Shown: in pieces, positions 15,527 through 24,250 of the stretch
Numbering within the stretch: the stretch's first letter is position 1
How the letters are laid out: the number at the start of each line of letters is the position of its first letter
Assembly: GCF_000765825.2 (NCBI RefSeq)
Contig: NZ_JRPE02000001.1
Location: forward strand, 1-64,000
Direction: 5' to 3'
Source of the DNA: Helicobacter magdeburgensis
GTDB taxonomy: Bacteria; Campylobacterota; Campylobacteria; Campylobacterales; Helicobacteraceae
Length of the DNA: 64,000 bases
Position numbers and translations under genes: made by a program
Notes under the pieces: generated by a model
The model's input: the letters and a program-made list of their open reading frames with translations, nothing else
What the model was told of the DNA's origin: nothing
The model's database searches: none

Positions 15527-16080
15527 AAAATCAAGCAATAAGGCAGATTCTATATATTGGGCTTATCGGTGCGTTTGCCCTTAGCCTATGGCTGTATAAT
15601 AATGAGCTGTATGGCGATGTATTTCGCTTTATGCTTATTCCGCTTGGGATTATATGGCTCATTCAAAAGCGATTTATTCCGCTTAGAGCGTTGCTTGTGA
15701 GTTGTGTTATCATCTTTGGTATTGCCTTTGGGCTGAAACTAGCCTTTAACTATGCGGCACATACTTTTATGGATTCTGCGTGGATAATGGATTTTGTTGA
15801 GATTGCAAGGCGTCCTATCAATGGCGAGTTTAAGGGATTTCCTAGCGGACATACTGCCTCTGCTTTCATCGCTGCGGCGTTGGCTTGGCGGTATTTGGGT
15901 GTGTGGTGGGGTGTGTATCTTATTATTTTGGCAGGATTTGTTGGGTATTCAAGGATTTTAAATTTATGGCACACGCCCCTGCAAGTTTGTGCTGGAGCAA
16001 TTTTGGGCTTTTTTGGGACACTGCTTGTGCTAAAAACTATGAATAAATACCTTGACAAGCACTCAAGAAAAGGGATATAA
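15523..16080 (+). CDS. PAP2-family membrane phosphatase
   Basis: This 185-aa integral membrane protein of the type 2 phosphatidic acid phosphatase family acts on lipid phosphates at the periplasmic face. Motifs: K72 with ARRP (residues 95-98), FPSGHT (106-111), and SRILNLWH (143-150) carrying the catalytic histidine. Around six membrane segments are visible. Substrate (undecaprenyl pyrophosphate, lipid A or PGP) cannot be told. It overlaps the xerH stop by 4 bp, so the two are co-translated. Confidence 0.85.
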   Translation: MKNQAIRQILYIGLIGAFALSLWLYNNELYGDVFRFMLIPLGIIWLIQKRFIPLRALLVSCVIIFGIAFGLKLAFNYAAHTFMDSAWIMDFVEIARRPINGEFKGFPSGHTASAFIAAALAWRYLGVWWGVYLIILAGFVGYSRILNLWHTPLQVCAGAILGFFGTLLVLKTMNKYLDKHSRKGI

Positions 16081-16114
16081 TCCGCCCCTTTAGATTCCGC
16101 TTAGAATCTTAAAT

Positions 16115-16481
16115 GGGGCTGATTGGCTTTCGACAGGAGCAAAGAGGCTTAGGTGCATGTGAGCTGGTAAGCTCTAAAACTACCACAATTCATAAACGCA
16201 AACAATACAAATTACGCTCCAGCTTACGCAAAAGTAGCGTAAGTTAATCGCTTTTTGGAGCCGGTTTAAGACATTCTATTCTAGCTAGAATCTTAAGCTG
16301 TCATTCCCTGCTAGATGCTCTCCTTTCCACACCTTGAGTAAGGAGAAAAGATTTAGGTTGCTTGTGGATTTTGCCTTGGGGTGTTGGGTAGCCACAAAAA
16401 GATGTCAATGCCTACTAAACATGTAGATTCTTAAGATTATCTTACTTTTGGACTGGGGTTCAACTCCCCACAGCTCCACCA
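16115..16481 (+). ncRNA. ssrA: Transfer-messenger RNA (tmRNA)
   Basis: The tRNA-like 5' end GGGGCTGATTGG pairs with the 3' end CAGCTCC followed by ACCA; TTCAACTCC forms the T-arm. The tag reading frame starts at GCA near 16199 and encodes ANNTNYAPAYAKVA then TAA, close to the known Helicobacter tag. Internal hairpins correspond to pseudoknots. It rescues stalled ribosomes and tags incomplete proteins. Confidence 0.95.
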
Positions 16482-16520
16482 TTTCCCACAATAAAAAATC
16501 AATGTGAGTTTTTAAGTATG

Positions 16521-16712
16521 TCAGTGAATCTGGGCGGATTTGCGGATTCTGTATGCTTTTGAGCGACACGCACTTGAGCAGGTTTTGGCACTTTTGCTAC
16601 CGATAAATGGCTTATGGCAGACTTGGCAATCTTTCTTTGCTTTATCAAGGCTTTTAAGCAGTGAAACCACTTCGCTATGGGTGAGTGAGTGTTTGCAATA
16701 AGGACATTCCAT
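16521..16712 (-). CDS. Small zinc-ribbon protein
   Basis: This 63-aa protein has an N-terminal CPYC pair, a central CQVC, and later CSSAC, consistent with one or two zinc sites. The C-terminus is basic (RSKAYRIRKSAQ). I do not recognise a named family. It is divergent from the TonB receptor gene and shares the operator-like palindromes between them. Confidence 0.6.
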   Translation of the reverse strand: MECPYCKHSLTHSEVVSLLKSLDKAKKDCQVCHKPFIGSKSAKTCSSACRSKAYRIRKSAQIH

Positions 16713-16740
16713 AGTTTCTCCTTTTGAGCGAATATAAGGA

Positions 16741-16762
16741 TTGTAGCAAAATAATGCTACAA
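16741..16762. promoter_or_regulatory. Palindrome between divergent genes
   Basis: TTGTAGCA at 16741-16748 and TGCTACAA at 16755-16762 form a perfect 8-bp inverted repeat with a 6-bp gap, 28 bp upstream of the minus-strand zinc-ribbon gene. It is a candidate operator. Confidence 0.45.
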
Positions 16763-16775
16763 AATTGCAGAATTA

Positions 16776-16821
16776 TATCACATTTTACAAAGTGTATTGC
16801 AACATTTTATAAAATGTGATA
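16776..16821. promoter_or_regulatory. Operator candidate upstream of the TonB receptor
   Basis: TATCACATTTTA (16776-16787) is inversely repeated as TAAAATGTGATA (16810-16821). Inside, ACATTTTATAAAATGT (16802-16817) is a perfect 16-bp palindrome. Repeated half-sites of this kind suit a dimeric metalloregulator (Fur, Zur or NikR type). Which one is not determined. Confidence 0.5.
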
Positions 16822-16858
16822 CACTCCCAGCTTTTAATCTCAAAACTAAAGGCTTTTT

Positions 16859-18985
16859 ATGACATATTTTTCACTTTTTACCCCATTTACATCAAAACAC
16901 AAATCGCACAAGATTCTAGCTCGTGTAGGAATCCGCACAGGAATCTATATAGGACTTATTTCTTTGTGTGCGAGTTATGCCCTTGCTGATGAAAGCTACT
17001 CTGCTGAAAGTCGCTCTACTAAACTCTCCCCGCTTGTCTCTATCGCTCACCCCACAAATAATGCTAACATTAGCGTGGTTGATGATAGCTTTGTCCGCAA
17101 TACACAGGCGAATGATTTGCGTGAAGTGTTTGCTAAAGATGCGGAGATTCAAGTCGGCGGTAGCTCAAAAATCGCCCAAAAACTCTACATTAGGGGTTTT
17201 GAAGATAGAATGTTTCGCATAAAGCTAGATGGCATCACACAAGGGGGGAATCTCTTCCATCATCAAGGCAATTTGCTCTTTAGCCCCTATCTACTAAAAA
17301 GTATAGAGATAGAAAAGGGCTTGGCAAGTGCAGAATATGGTGCAAACGCCCTTGCTGGTGGAATCACCATTACCACAAAAAACGCCTTTGACTTACTCGG
17401 GGTAAATCGCAATTATGGGGCGTATTTTTCAATTGGCGGACAAAGCAATCGCGGCGTAGATTCAAGCGTGGCAACCTATGGCAAAATAACAAATAATCTA
17501 GGCTTACTTGTAGGCTATGACTTTAATAACACGCCCTATTATCGTGCAGGGAATGGCTCTAAAGTCCCCTCTTCGCCATTTCAAGCCCATAACGCACTTT
17601 TTAAACTCACCTTTTTGCCAAATGAAAACCACAGCCTTAATCTTAACTATCACTTCAATAAAGTAGATTCTACCGCTCCTTTTGCGGCAAATGTCATCAC
17701 GGGGCAGAATCCTGCGTTGTTTGATAACGCCTTGCTTTCGCATAGTGCAAGTCTTCAGTATGCCTATGCTTTGGGAGAGAGATTTAAGCTTGAATGGAAT
17801 AACTACTACTCGCACAAATCCCTTAAACTTTCATCAAAGGCTGCCGCCACAGCACAAAGTGAAGAAGAGGGTGAAATGGATTTAAGCTTACAGAATCTTG
17901 GGAGCGATTTAGTGCTAAGACATAGCTTTGGGGAGCATAGCTTTAAATATGGGCTAAACTATCAGCTTATAGCCTCTCAAGCACATAATTTGGAAGGACA
18001 CGACCTAGCACACGGCAATCGTGGGAAAGAAATGGGGACGGTATATGGGGGATTTGTAGGATTTAATTTTAATATGCTAGATTCTCTAAGTCTTGATCTT
18101 GGCTCTCGTTATGATGTGTATAACTACCAAGATAAAATCTCACAAACGCACAATACTCAAGGCTTTAGCCCTTATATCTCGCTTTTTTATGCCGCTACAA
18201 ATGATTTAAGCTTTAAGCTCACGCATAATTATAACACACGCGGTGCAATGCCCCTTGATGTCTCACTCCTTGCTAATCCCCACTCCCTTGTCCGCCCAAG
18301 GCTCAAAGCAGAGGGTATGTATAATACGGAATTAAATATGGACTATGACAATAGTGTGTTGAGTTTGCACGCAAGTGTGTATTATCAATATCTAAAAAAC
18401 TTTATAAATAGCTACACAAATAGCGGAGCTGAACACGACCACGGAGCAGGTGGTGGAGGCACACACGCACACGAAGATATGTATAGAGCAAATACTGATG
18501 GGCATATTGAGATTCTAGGCTATGAGGCGAGTGCTGGGCTTGATTTTTCATTTATAGATTTTCATATCGGCTTAGCTCAAAGTATGCCAAAGTATAATAA
18601 TAAGCTCATTACTGATACTTTTGAGTTTGCCGCTGTGAGTGGGAGAAGCTACTATGCAAGTGTGGGATTAAGACCTTTTAGCTCATTGCCGCAGTTTCAA
18701 ATTCTATATTTAACACGATTTGTTGAGGGGCTTAAATATCAAGGCTACAATCTCTACTATAACGACATTGATTCTGTGGATAAAAAGGGCTATAACACAC
18801 ATAATATTTATGTAAGCTATGATGTGAGTAAATCTTTGAGTGTGCGTTTAGCGTTTTTGAATATTACCAACCAAACCTACACAAACCCTATGAGTCCAAG
18901 CAAAGAGCTATTTGCCAAAGGCGGTGGAACCCCCCTTTATGAGCCCGGCTTTAATACAAAACTACAAGTCGCACTCTCCTTTTAG
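16859..18985 (+). CDS. TonB-dependent outer-membrane receptor, likely metal uptake
   Basis: This 708-aa protein has an N-terminal signal region, a plug domain (about residues 65-185: NDLREVFAKDAEIQVGG, KLYIRGFEDRMFRIKLDG, GLASAEYGANALAGGITI), and a beta-barrel ending in aromatic strand KLQVALSF. An extracellular-type stretch around residues 522-545 is rich in histidines (EHDHGAGGGGTHAHED), as in zinc or nickel receptors such as ZnuD. The operator-like palindromes upstream fit metal regulation. Iron-siderophore uptake is the main alternative. It is transcribed away from the zinc-ribbon gene. Confidence 0.85.
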   Translation: MTYFSLFTPFTSKHKSHKILARVGIRTGIYIGLISLCASYALADESYSAESRSTKLSPLVSIAHPTNNANISVVDDSFVRNTQANDLREVFAKDAEIQVGGSSKIAQKLYIRGFEDRMFRIKLDGITQGGNLFHHQGNLLFSPYLLKSIEIEKGLASAEYGANALAGGITITTKNAFDLLGVNRNYGAYFSIGGQSNRGVDSSVATYGKITNNLGLLVGYDFNNTPYYRAGNGSKVPSSPFQAHNALFKLTFLPNENHSLNLNYHFNKVDSTAPFAANVITGQNPALFDNALLSHSASLQYAYALGERFKLEWNNYYSHKSLKLSSKAAATAQSEEEGEMDLSLQNLGSDLVLRHSFGEHSFKYGLNYQLIASQAHNLEGHDLAHGNRGKEMGTVYGGFVGFNFNMLDSLSLDLGSRYDVYNYQDKISQTHNTQGFSPYISLFYAATNDLSFKLTHNYNTRGAMPLDVSLLANPHSLVRPRLKAEGMYNTELNMDYDNSVLSLHASVYYQYLKNFINSYTNSGAEHDHGAGGGGTHAHEDMYRANTDGHIEILGYEASAGLDFSFIDFHIGLAQSMPKYNNKLITDTFEFAAVSGRSYYASVGLRPFSSLPQFQILYLTRFVEGLKYQGYNLYYNDIDSVDKKGYNTHNIYVSYDVSKSLSVRLAFLNITNQTYTNPMSPSKELFAKGGGTPLYEPGFNTKLQVALSF

Positions 18986-19017
18986 GAAAAATAGAATCTA
19001 AAAATACATTCTTTTGG

Positions 19018-19023
19018 TATAAT
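19018..19023 (+). promoter_or_regulatory. Putative -10 box of ppa
   Basis: TTTTGG followed by TATAAT, 34 bp before the ppa ATG and behind the T-rich context usual in Helicobacter promoters. Confidence 0.55.
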
Positions 19024-19057
19024 CGCCTACTTTAGATTACAAATAAGGAGTTTAATA

Positions 19058-19579
19058 ATGAATCTCTCAAAAGTATCAGTAGGCGAAAACCCCAACAAAG
19101 TCAATGTCATCATTGAAATCCCCTATGGTTCAAATATCAAATACGAAGTGGATAAAGATAGCGGCTTAGTTGTCGTGGATAGAGTGATGTATAGTGCGAT
19201 GTTTTATCCAGCAAATTATGGCTTCGTCCCAAATACTCTAGCAGATGATGGCGATCCTGTTGATGTGCTTGTGCTAAATCCCTATCCGCTTCAAGCTGGA
19301 AGTATGATTGCTTCAAGGCTTATAGGTGTGCTTGTTATGGAAGATGAAAGCGGAATGGACGAAAAGCTTATCGCTGTGCCTGTTTCAAAGATTGATCCAA
19401 GCTTTGATAAGATTCAGTGTTTAGATGATTTACCCCAAATCACACTTGATAGAATCAAAAACTTTTTTGAAACTTATAAGACTTTAGAGCCAAACAAATG
19501 GGTAAAAGTCAAAGAATACCAAGATAAAGCTACCGCTCAAGCCATACTAGATAAGTCAATCAAAGCCTACAAGGGCTAA
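19058..19579 (+). CDS. ppa: Inorganic pyrophosphatase
   Basis: Soluble family I pyrophosphatase, 173 aa, full length; it hydrolyses pyrophosphate in the cytosol and drives biosynthetic reactions. The signature DDGDPVDVLVLNPYP carries the metal-binding aspartates, and VMYSAMFYPANYGFVP is the conserved core before it. It has its own promoter and AAGGAG site. Confidence 0.97.
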   Translation: MNLSKVSVGENPNKVNVIIEIPYGSNIKYEVDKDSGLVVVDRVMYSAMFYPANYGFVPNTLADDGDPVDVLVLNPYPLQAGSMIASRLIGVLVMEDESGMDEKLIAVPVSKIDPSFDKIQCLDDLPQITLDRIKNFFETYKTLEPNKWVKVKEYQDKATAQAILDKSIKAYKG

Positions 19580-19609
19580 ATCCATACGCCAAAATTAAAA
19601 GGATTTTGT

Positions 19610-21034
19610 ATGTTTCAAAAGATTCTCATTGCCAATCGTGGCGAAATAGCCGTGCGTATTATCCGTGCGTGCAGGGATTTACACATTAAAAGTGTGGCGA
19701 TATATGCAAGGGCGGATAGAGACTGCCTCCACGTGAAAATGGCAGATGAATCTTATGAAATAAGCGATGATCCTTTGCGTGGATACTTAGATGCGGACTT
19801 GATTGTTGAAGTGGCACTAAAAGCCGAGGTTGATGCCATTCACCCCGGCTATGGTTTTTTAAGTGAAAACGCGCATTTTGCTAAAAAGGTGCAAGAAGCG
19901 GGGATTACTTGGATAGGTCCAGATTCTAAAACGATTGCTAAAATGGGCGATAAGAATGCGGCGCGTGAAATTATGCAAAAGAATGGAATCCCCATTGTGC
20001 CGGGAACGGAGCCGCTCAATAATTACTCAACCCAAGAGATTGCCAAAATCGCACAAAAAATCGGCTATCCTGTGATTTTAAAAGCCAGTAGCGGTGGCGG
20101 TGGGCGTGGCATACGCGTTGTTGAAAAGCAAGAGGATTTGATAGAATCTTTTAATGCGTGTAAGCGTGAGGCAATGGCGTTTTTCAAAAATGATGATGTA
20201 TTTATGGAAAAATATATTGTCAATCCCCGCCATATTGAGTTTCAGATTCTAGCGGATAATTATGGGAATGTTATCCATCTTTTAGAGCGGGATTGCTCTA
20301 TCCAACGCCGCCATCAAAAGCTTATAGAAATCGCACCTAGTCCGCTGATTAGCGATGACTTGCGCAGGAGAATGGGAGCTACTGCCGTAGCCGCAGCCAA
20401 AGCCGCACAATACACAAATGCCGGAACGGTTGAGTTTTTGCTTGATGAAAACAACACCTTTTACTTTATGGAGATGAATACACGCATACAAGTAGAGCAC
20501 GGCGTTACAGAAGAGATAACAGGCTATGACTTGATAGGGCGACAGATTCGCATAGCACAAGGTGAGATTTTGGATTTAACCCAGCACGACATACGCCCAC
20601 AAGGCTTTGCGATTGAGGCTAGAATCAACGCCGAAGATGTGGCAAATGACTTTGTGCCAAATCCGGGCAAGATTACCACCTACTACCCTGCCCTAGGACC
20701 TTTTGTGCGTGTGGATAGCTGTATTTACAAAGACTATGTGATTCCACCTTTTTATGATTCTATGATAGCAAAGCTTATTGTGAAAGCTTCAAGCTATAAT
20801 CTAGCAGTGAATAAACTCTCTCGTGCTTTAAGTGAATTTACCATTAAGGGTGTGAAAACGACCATTCCATTTTTGATGAATATTTGTAATGACAAGGACT
20901 TTAGGCGGGGGCATCTTGATACTTCCTATATTGAAAGTAAGATTAAAGAGCTTATGCCAAAGCCTGAATCTAAGCCAGAAGATGATGTGGTAAGCGTCAT
21001 CGCAGCAGCTTTGAGTGCAAGATATGGGGCTTAA
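19610..21034 (+). CDS. accC: Biotin carboxylase subunit of acetyl-CoA carboxylase
   Basis: This is the ATP-dependent carboxylation of biotin on AccB, the first step of fatty acid synthesis. It contains the biotin carboxylase N-domain (ILIANRGEIAVRIIRACRDL), the ATP-grasp glycine loop (KASSGGGGRGIRVV), the metal/ATP site EMNTRIQVEHGVTE, and the C-terminal domain. At 474 aa it is slightly longer than usual, with a short extra C-terminus. AccB is not beside it. The next gene begins 6 bp after its stop. Confidence 0.95.
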   Translation: MFQKILIANRGEIAVRIIRACRDLHIKSVAIYARADRDCLHVKMADESYEISDDPLRGYLDADLIVEVALKAEVDAIHPGYGFLSENAHFAKKVQEAGITWIGPDSKTIAKMGDKNAAREIMQKNGIPIVPGTEPLNNYSTQEIAKIAQKIGYPVILKASSGGGGRGIRVVEKQEDLIESFNACKREAMAFFKNDDVFMEKYIVNPRHIEFQILADNYGNVIHLLERDCSIQRRHQKLIEIAPSPLISDDLRRRMGATAVAAAKAAQYTNAGTVEFLLDENNTFYFMEMNTRIQVEHGVTEEITGYDLIGRQIRIAQGEILDLTQHDIRPQGFAIEARINAEDVANDFVPNPGKITTYYPALGPFVRVDSCIYKDYVIPPFYDSMIAKLIVKASSYNLAVNKLSRALSEFTIKGVKTTIPFLMNICNDKDFRRGHLDTSYIESKIKELMPKPESKPEDDVVSVIAAALSARYGA

Positions 21035-21040
21035 GAGAAT

Positions 21041-22489
21041 ATGAAAAATGTCTATCAAAACACTTCACTTTTAGATAAAAGGGCTTGTGAGAAGTTTTCT
21101 CTCACACCTGAACTCCTTATGGAAAATGCCGCTAGTGCCTTAGAATCACTCATTGCTAAAATCACACATAAAGGCAGCGTGATTACTATCCTTTGCGGTG
21201 GGGGCGATAATGGCGGCGACGGTTATACAATGGCTAGGCGTCTAAGTGGGGAATACAACATTAGAATCTACCAAGTCAAAGAGCCAAAATCGCCATTATG
21301 TGTGAAAAACTATGAACGTGCAAAGTCGTGTGAAGTAAAATTTATTAAAAAGATTCTGCCCTGCGATGTCGTGGTGGATTGCATTGTAGGCAGTGGGCTT
21401 AAGGGGGAATTAACGCGTGAAATTGTAGAGACTTTACATAACGCTCAAAAAAATGCTCGTTTATGTGTGGCGTGTGATGTGCCAAGTGGTTTAAGTGAAT
21501 CTAGCACTCCTGCTTTTAAAGCTCATCACACGCTTTGTATGGGAGCGATAAACCTTGCTTGTCTTAGTGATAAGGCAAAAGATTTTGTGGGGCAGATTCA
21601 TATTGGGAATCTTGGCATAAGTCAAAATCTCTATCAAATCAGTTCAAATATCAAGATGCTAGAATCAAGTGATTTAAAGCTCCCACACAGGAAGATTCAA
21701 AATACACATAAAGGCGATTTTGGACATTTGGGCGTGTTTGCTGGAGAAAAGCTTGGTGCTTGTATATTGAGCGGACAAGCAGCTTTGCATTTTGGGGTTG
21801 GGCTAGTGAGCGTGATAGCAAAGCAGAATCTAAATACTTCTTCTACACCCCTTGCCTCTCTGCCCTTTACTTTAATGCAAAGCCCAGATGTGCCGCAAAA
21901 TGCTACGGCATTAGCCTTGGGTATGGGGCTTGGCGTGGAAAACTCTAAACTCGTTTTAGAATCTCTTATAGATTCTGCTTCTAATGCCTTTACTTTGCCC
22001 TGCGTGCTTGATGCTGATGTGTTTCATACACCAAAGATTAAAGATTTTTTAGACACAACGCTAAGTCAGCAGAGTTTAGACTTTTCACGCGAGATTGTTC
22101 TAACGCCCCACCCAAAGGAGTTTAATGCCCTTTTACAACATTGTGGCTTGGGGGAATATAACCCTAACAAACGCATTCAATCTATGCTAGATTTTACGCA
22201 AAAATATCCACACACAACGCTTTTACTCAAAGGGGCAAATGTCTTTATCGCTAAGGGACAAGAGATTTATATTAATCCGCTTGGTTCTAATGCCCTTGCT
22301 AAAGGTGGGAGTGGCGATGTGCTAAGTGGGCTTATTGCCGCTCTTTTAGCCCAAGGGTATAATGGGCTAGATTCAGCCCTGCAAGGCACTTTAGCTCATA
22401 GCATTGCCGCACAAAAATGCTTAAAGCATATCGCAGACTTTGGACTTACCCCAAATCATCTATTACAAGCCATTAGCACACTGCGTTAA
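21041..22489 (+). CDS. nnr: Bifunctional NAD(P)HX epimerase/dehydratase
   Basis: Repairs hydrated NAD(P)H. The N-terminal epimerase half (about residues 1-215) has CGGGDNGGDGYTMARRL. The C-terminal ribokinase-like dehydratase half has LTPHPKEFNAL, TLLLKGANVFIA and GSGDVLSGLIAALLAQG. 482 aa, the expected fused length. It follows accC closely and is probably co-transcribed. Confidence 0.93.
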   Translation: MKNVYQNTSLLDKRACEKFSLTPELLMENAASALESLIAKITHKGSVITILCGGGDNGGDGYTMARRLSGEYNIRIYQVKEPKSPLCVKNYERAKSCEVKFIKKILPCDVVVDCIVGSGLKGELTREIVETLHNAQKNARLCVACDVPSGLSESSTPAFKAHHTLCMGAINLACLSDKAKDFVGQIHIGNLGISQNLYQISSNIKMLESSDLKLPHRKIQNTHKGDFGHLGVFAGEKLGACILSGQAALHFGVGLVSVIAKQNLNTSSTPLASLPFTLMQSPDVPQNATALALGMGLGVENSKLVLESLIDSASNAFTLPCVLDADVFHTPKIKDFLDTTLSQQSLDFSREIVLTPHPKEFNALLQHCGLGEYNPNKRIQSMLDFTQKYPHTTLLLKGANVFIAKGQEIYINPLGSNALAKGGSGDVLSGLIAALLAQGYNGLDSALQGTLAHSIAAQKCLKHIADFGLTPNHLLQAISTLR

Positions 22490-22510
22490 AATACATTACA
22501 AAGGATTATT

Positions 22511-23293
22511 ATGACTGATACATTGCAAATAGGAAAACACACCTTTACTTCGCGTCTTATCGTGGGGAGTGGGAAATACAAGGATTTTGCCAAGACAAAA
22601 GAAGCGACTTTAGCAAGTGGAGCGGAGATTATCACCGTGGCGGTAAGGCGTGTGAATATTATGGATAATAAGAGTGAGAATCTGCTAGAGACTTTTAAGG
22701 ACACACAGATTCAGTTTCTGCCAAACTCCGCAGGGTGTGTGAATGCTAAAGAGGCTATTACGCTTTTTCGCCTTGTGAGAGAAGCCACAGGTATTGATTT
22801 TATCAAGCTTGAGATTATTGGCGATACGCAAAAAACGCTCTATCCCGATGTGCTTGAAACGCTTAGTGCCACGGAGATTCTAGCTAAAGAGGGCTTTTGT
22901 GTGCTGACTTATACAAATGATGATCCCATTATGGCAAAAAGGCTTGAAGATGCTGGGGCAAGTGCGGTAATGCCCCTTGCTGCTCCTATTGGCAGTGGGC
23001 TTGGGATTCAAAATCGCTATAATATTGCCTTTATCAAAGAAGCCATCAAAGTGCCATTGATTGTTGATGCGGGTGTGGGTTGTAGCAGTGATGCGAGTAT
23101 TGCTATGGAGCTTGGAGCTGATAGCGTTTTGACAAATACAGCTATCGCACAAGCACAGAATCCTACGCTTATGGCAGAAGCGATGAAATACGCCGTGCAG
23201 GCTGGACGCTTGAGCTACCTAGCTGGGAGAATCCCACGCAAAGCCTATGCGAGTGCGAGTTCGCCCATTGATGGAATGGCAAATCTAGGCTAG
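22511..23293 (+). CDS. thiG: Thiazole synthase
   Basis: Makes the thiazole phosphate of thiamin from deoxyxylulose phosphate, dehydroglycine and ThiS thiocarboxylate. 260 aa, full length. Visible are the [11 protein letters not shown] start, the [11 protein letters not shown] strand, [12 protein letters not shown], the lysine strand FIKLEIIGD, and the phosphate-binding C-terminal loops ([25 protein letters not shown]). Other thi genes are not in the window. Confidence 0.96.
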   Translation: MTDTLQIGKHTFTSRLIVGSGKYKDFAKTKEATLASGAEIITVAVRRVNIMDNKSENLLETFKDTQIQFLPNSAGCVNAKEAITLFRLVREATGIDFIKLEIIGDTQKTLYPDVLETLSATEILAKEGFCVLTYTNDDPIMAKRLEDAGASAVMPLAAPIGSGLGIQNRYNIAFIKEAIKVPLIVDAGVGCSSDASIAMELGADSVLTNTAIAQAQNPTLMAEAMKYAVQAGRLSYLAGRIPRKAYASASSPIDGMANLG

Positions 23294-23324
23294 ATTCTAA
23301 AAAATATGTGGTGATAGAATCTAG
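23290..23324. terminator. Inverted repeat after thiG
   Basis: CTAGATTCTA (23290-23299) pairs with TAGAATCTAG (23315-23324). It overlaps the thiG stop and lies just before cmoA. There is no clear T-run, so any termination is probably partial. Confidence 0.35.
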
Positions 23325-23340
23325 GCTTAAAAAATAAAAT

Positions 23341-24087
23341 ATGAAAGATAAGCTTTTTACCCAAGATACACACAAGCAGTTTGAGTTTGATGCACAAGTA
23401 GCAAGTGTATTTGACGATATGCTTGAGCGTTCAATCCCACATTACAGGGAAGTGCTGGATTTGATTGTGGATTTTTGTATGCTGAATCTAAGTGATAGGA
23501 TACAAAATGTAAATACGCAATCTCCGCTTATTTATGACTTGGGCAGTTCCACAGGTAGCACACTTCTAGCCTTGTATCACGCCCTGTATAAGGAAAATAA
23601 CAATATGAACGCAAAGTTTGTGGGTATTGATAATTCACAAGCGATGATAGAAAAGGCAAAGCTTAAGGCGGAGGCGTATGAGGCTAAGATTAGCTTTGAA
23701 TACGCAGATTTGTTAGAATATGACTTTTTGCCCTCACGCATTATTCTTGCCAATTATATTTTGCAGTTTATCCGCCCTATGCAGCGGCAAAACCTGCTCC
23801 AAAAAATATATGATTCTTTAGAATCTGGTGGGATTCTTGTTGTGAGTGAAAAAATGACAAGCCATCATAGAATCCTTGATAGGCAGATGATAGAGCGGTA
23901 TTTGCGGTATAAAAGGGAGCAGGGCTACACGCAATATGAGATAAGCAAAAAGCGTGAGGCATTAGAAAATGTGCTTATCCCATTTAGCCTTGAAGAGAAT
24001 ATGGCATTGCTAAAAAATGTCGGTTTTAGCGGAGCTGAAGTGCTGTTTAAATGGGTGAATTTTGGGAGTATTATTGCAATAAAATAA
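23341..24087 (+). CDS. cmoA: Carboxy-S-adenosyl-L-methionine synthase
   Basis: Uses prephenate and SAM to make carboxy-SAM for wobble-uridine tRNA modification by CmoB. 248 aa. Class I methyltransferase fold with IYDLGSSTGSTLLALY (SAM loop), FVGIDNSQAMIEKAK, and RIILANYILQFIRP. The N-terminal FEFDAQVASVFDDMLERSIP is typical of CmoA. No strong ribosome site is visible immediately before the ATG. Confidence 0.92.
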   Translation: MKDKLFTQDTHKQFEFDAQVASVFDDMLERSIPHYREVLDLIVDFCMLNLSDRIQNVNTQSPLIYDLGSSTGSTLLALYHALYKENNNMNAKFVGIDNSQAMIEKAKLKAEAYEAKISFEYADLLEYDFLPSRIILANYILQFIRPMQRQNLLQKIYDSLESGGILVVSEKMTSHHRILDRQMIERYLRYKREQGYTQYEISKKREALENVLIPFSLEENMALLKNVGFSGAEVLFKWVNFGSIIAIK

Positions 24088-24250
24088 GTCTAAAATTTAT
24101 TTTAGAATCTAAAAACCCCGTTGCGAAAGTATTTTTAGGTAGTTTCAAGGGTTGTGTAGAAACTTGCACGAGAAGCTACCTGTGGTGGTAGTGCCGATGC
24201 ACAAGAAGCAAACTCCCTTGAAAATGCCAAAAAGACGATGCAGGTTGTAA
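24088..24250. other. Intergenic gap between convergent cmoA and macB
   Basis: 163 bp without a gene. It has a long-range inverted repeat (TTTCAAGGG with CCCTTGAAA, loop about 60 nt) and a short stem AGCTACC/GGTAGT. A shared terminator or small RNA is conceivable; nothing is strong enough to call. Confidence 0.3.

Noticed and set aside
24088-24250. Small RNA in the cmoA-macB gap
   Set aside because: Stems are long-range and imperfect, no promoter seen; left as an unassigned intergenic stretch.
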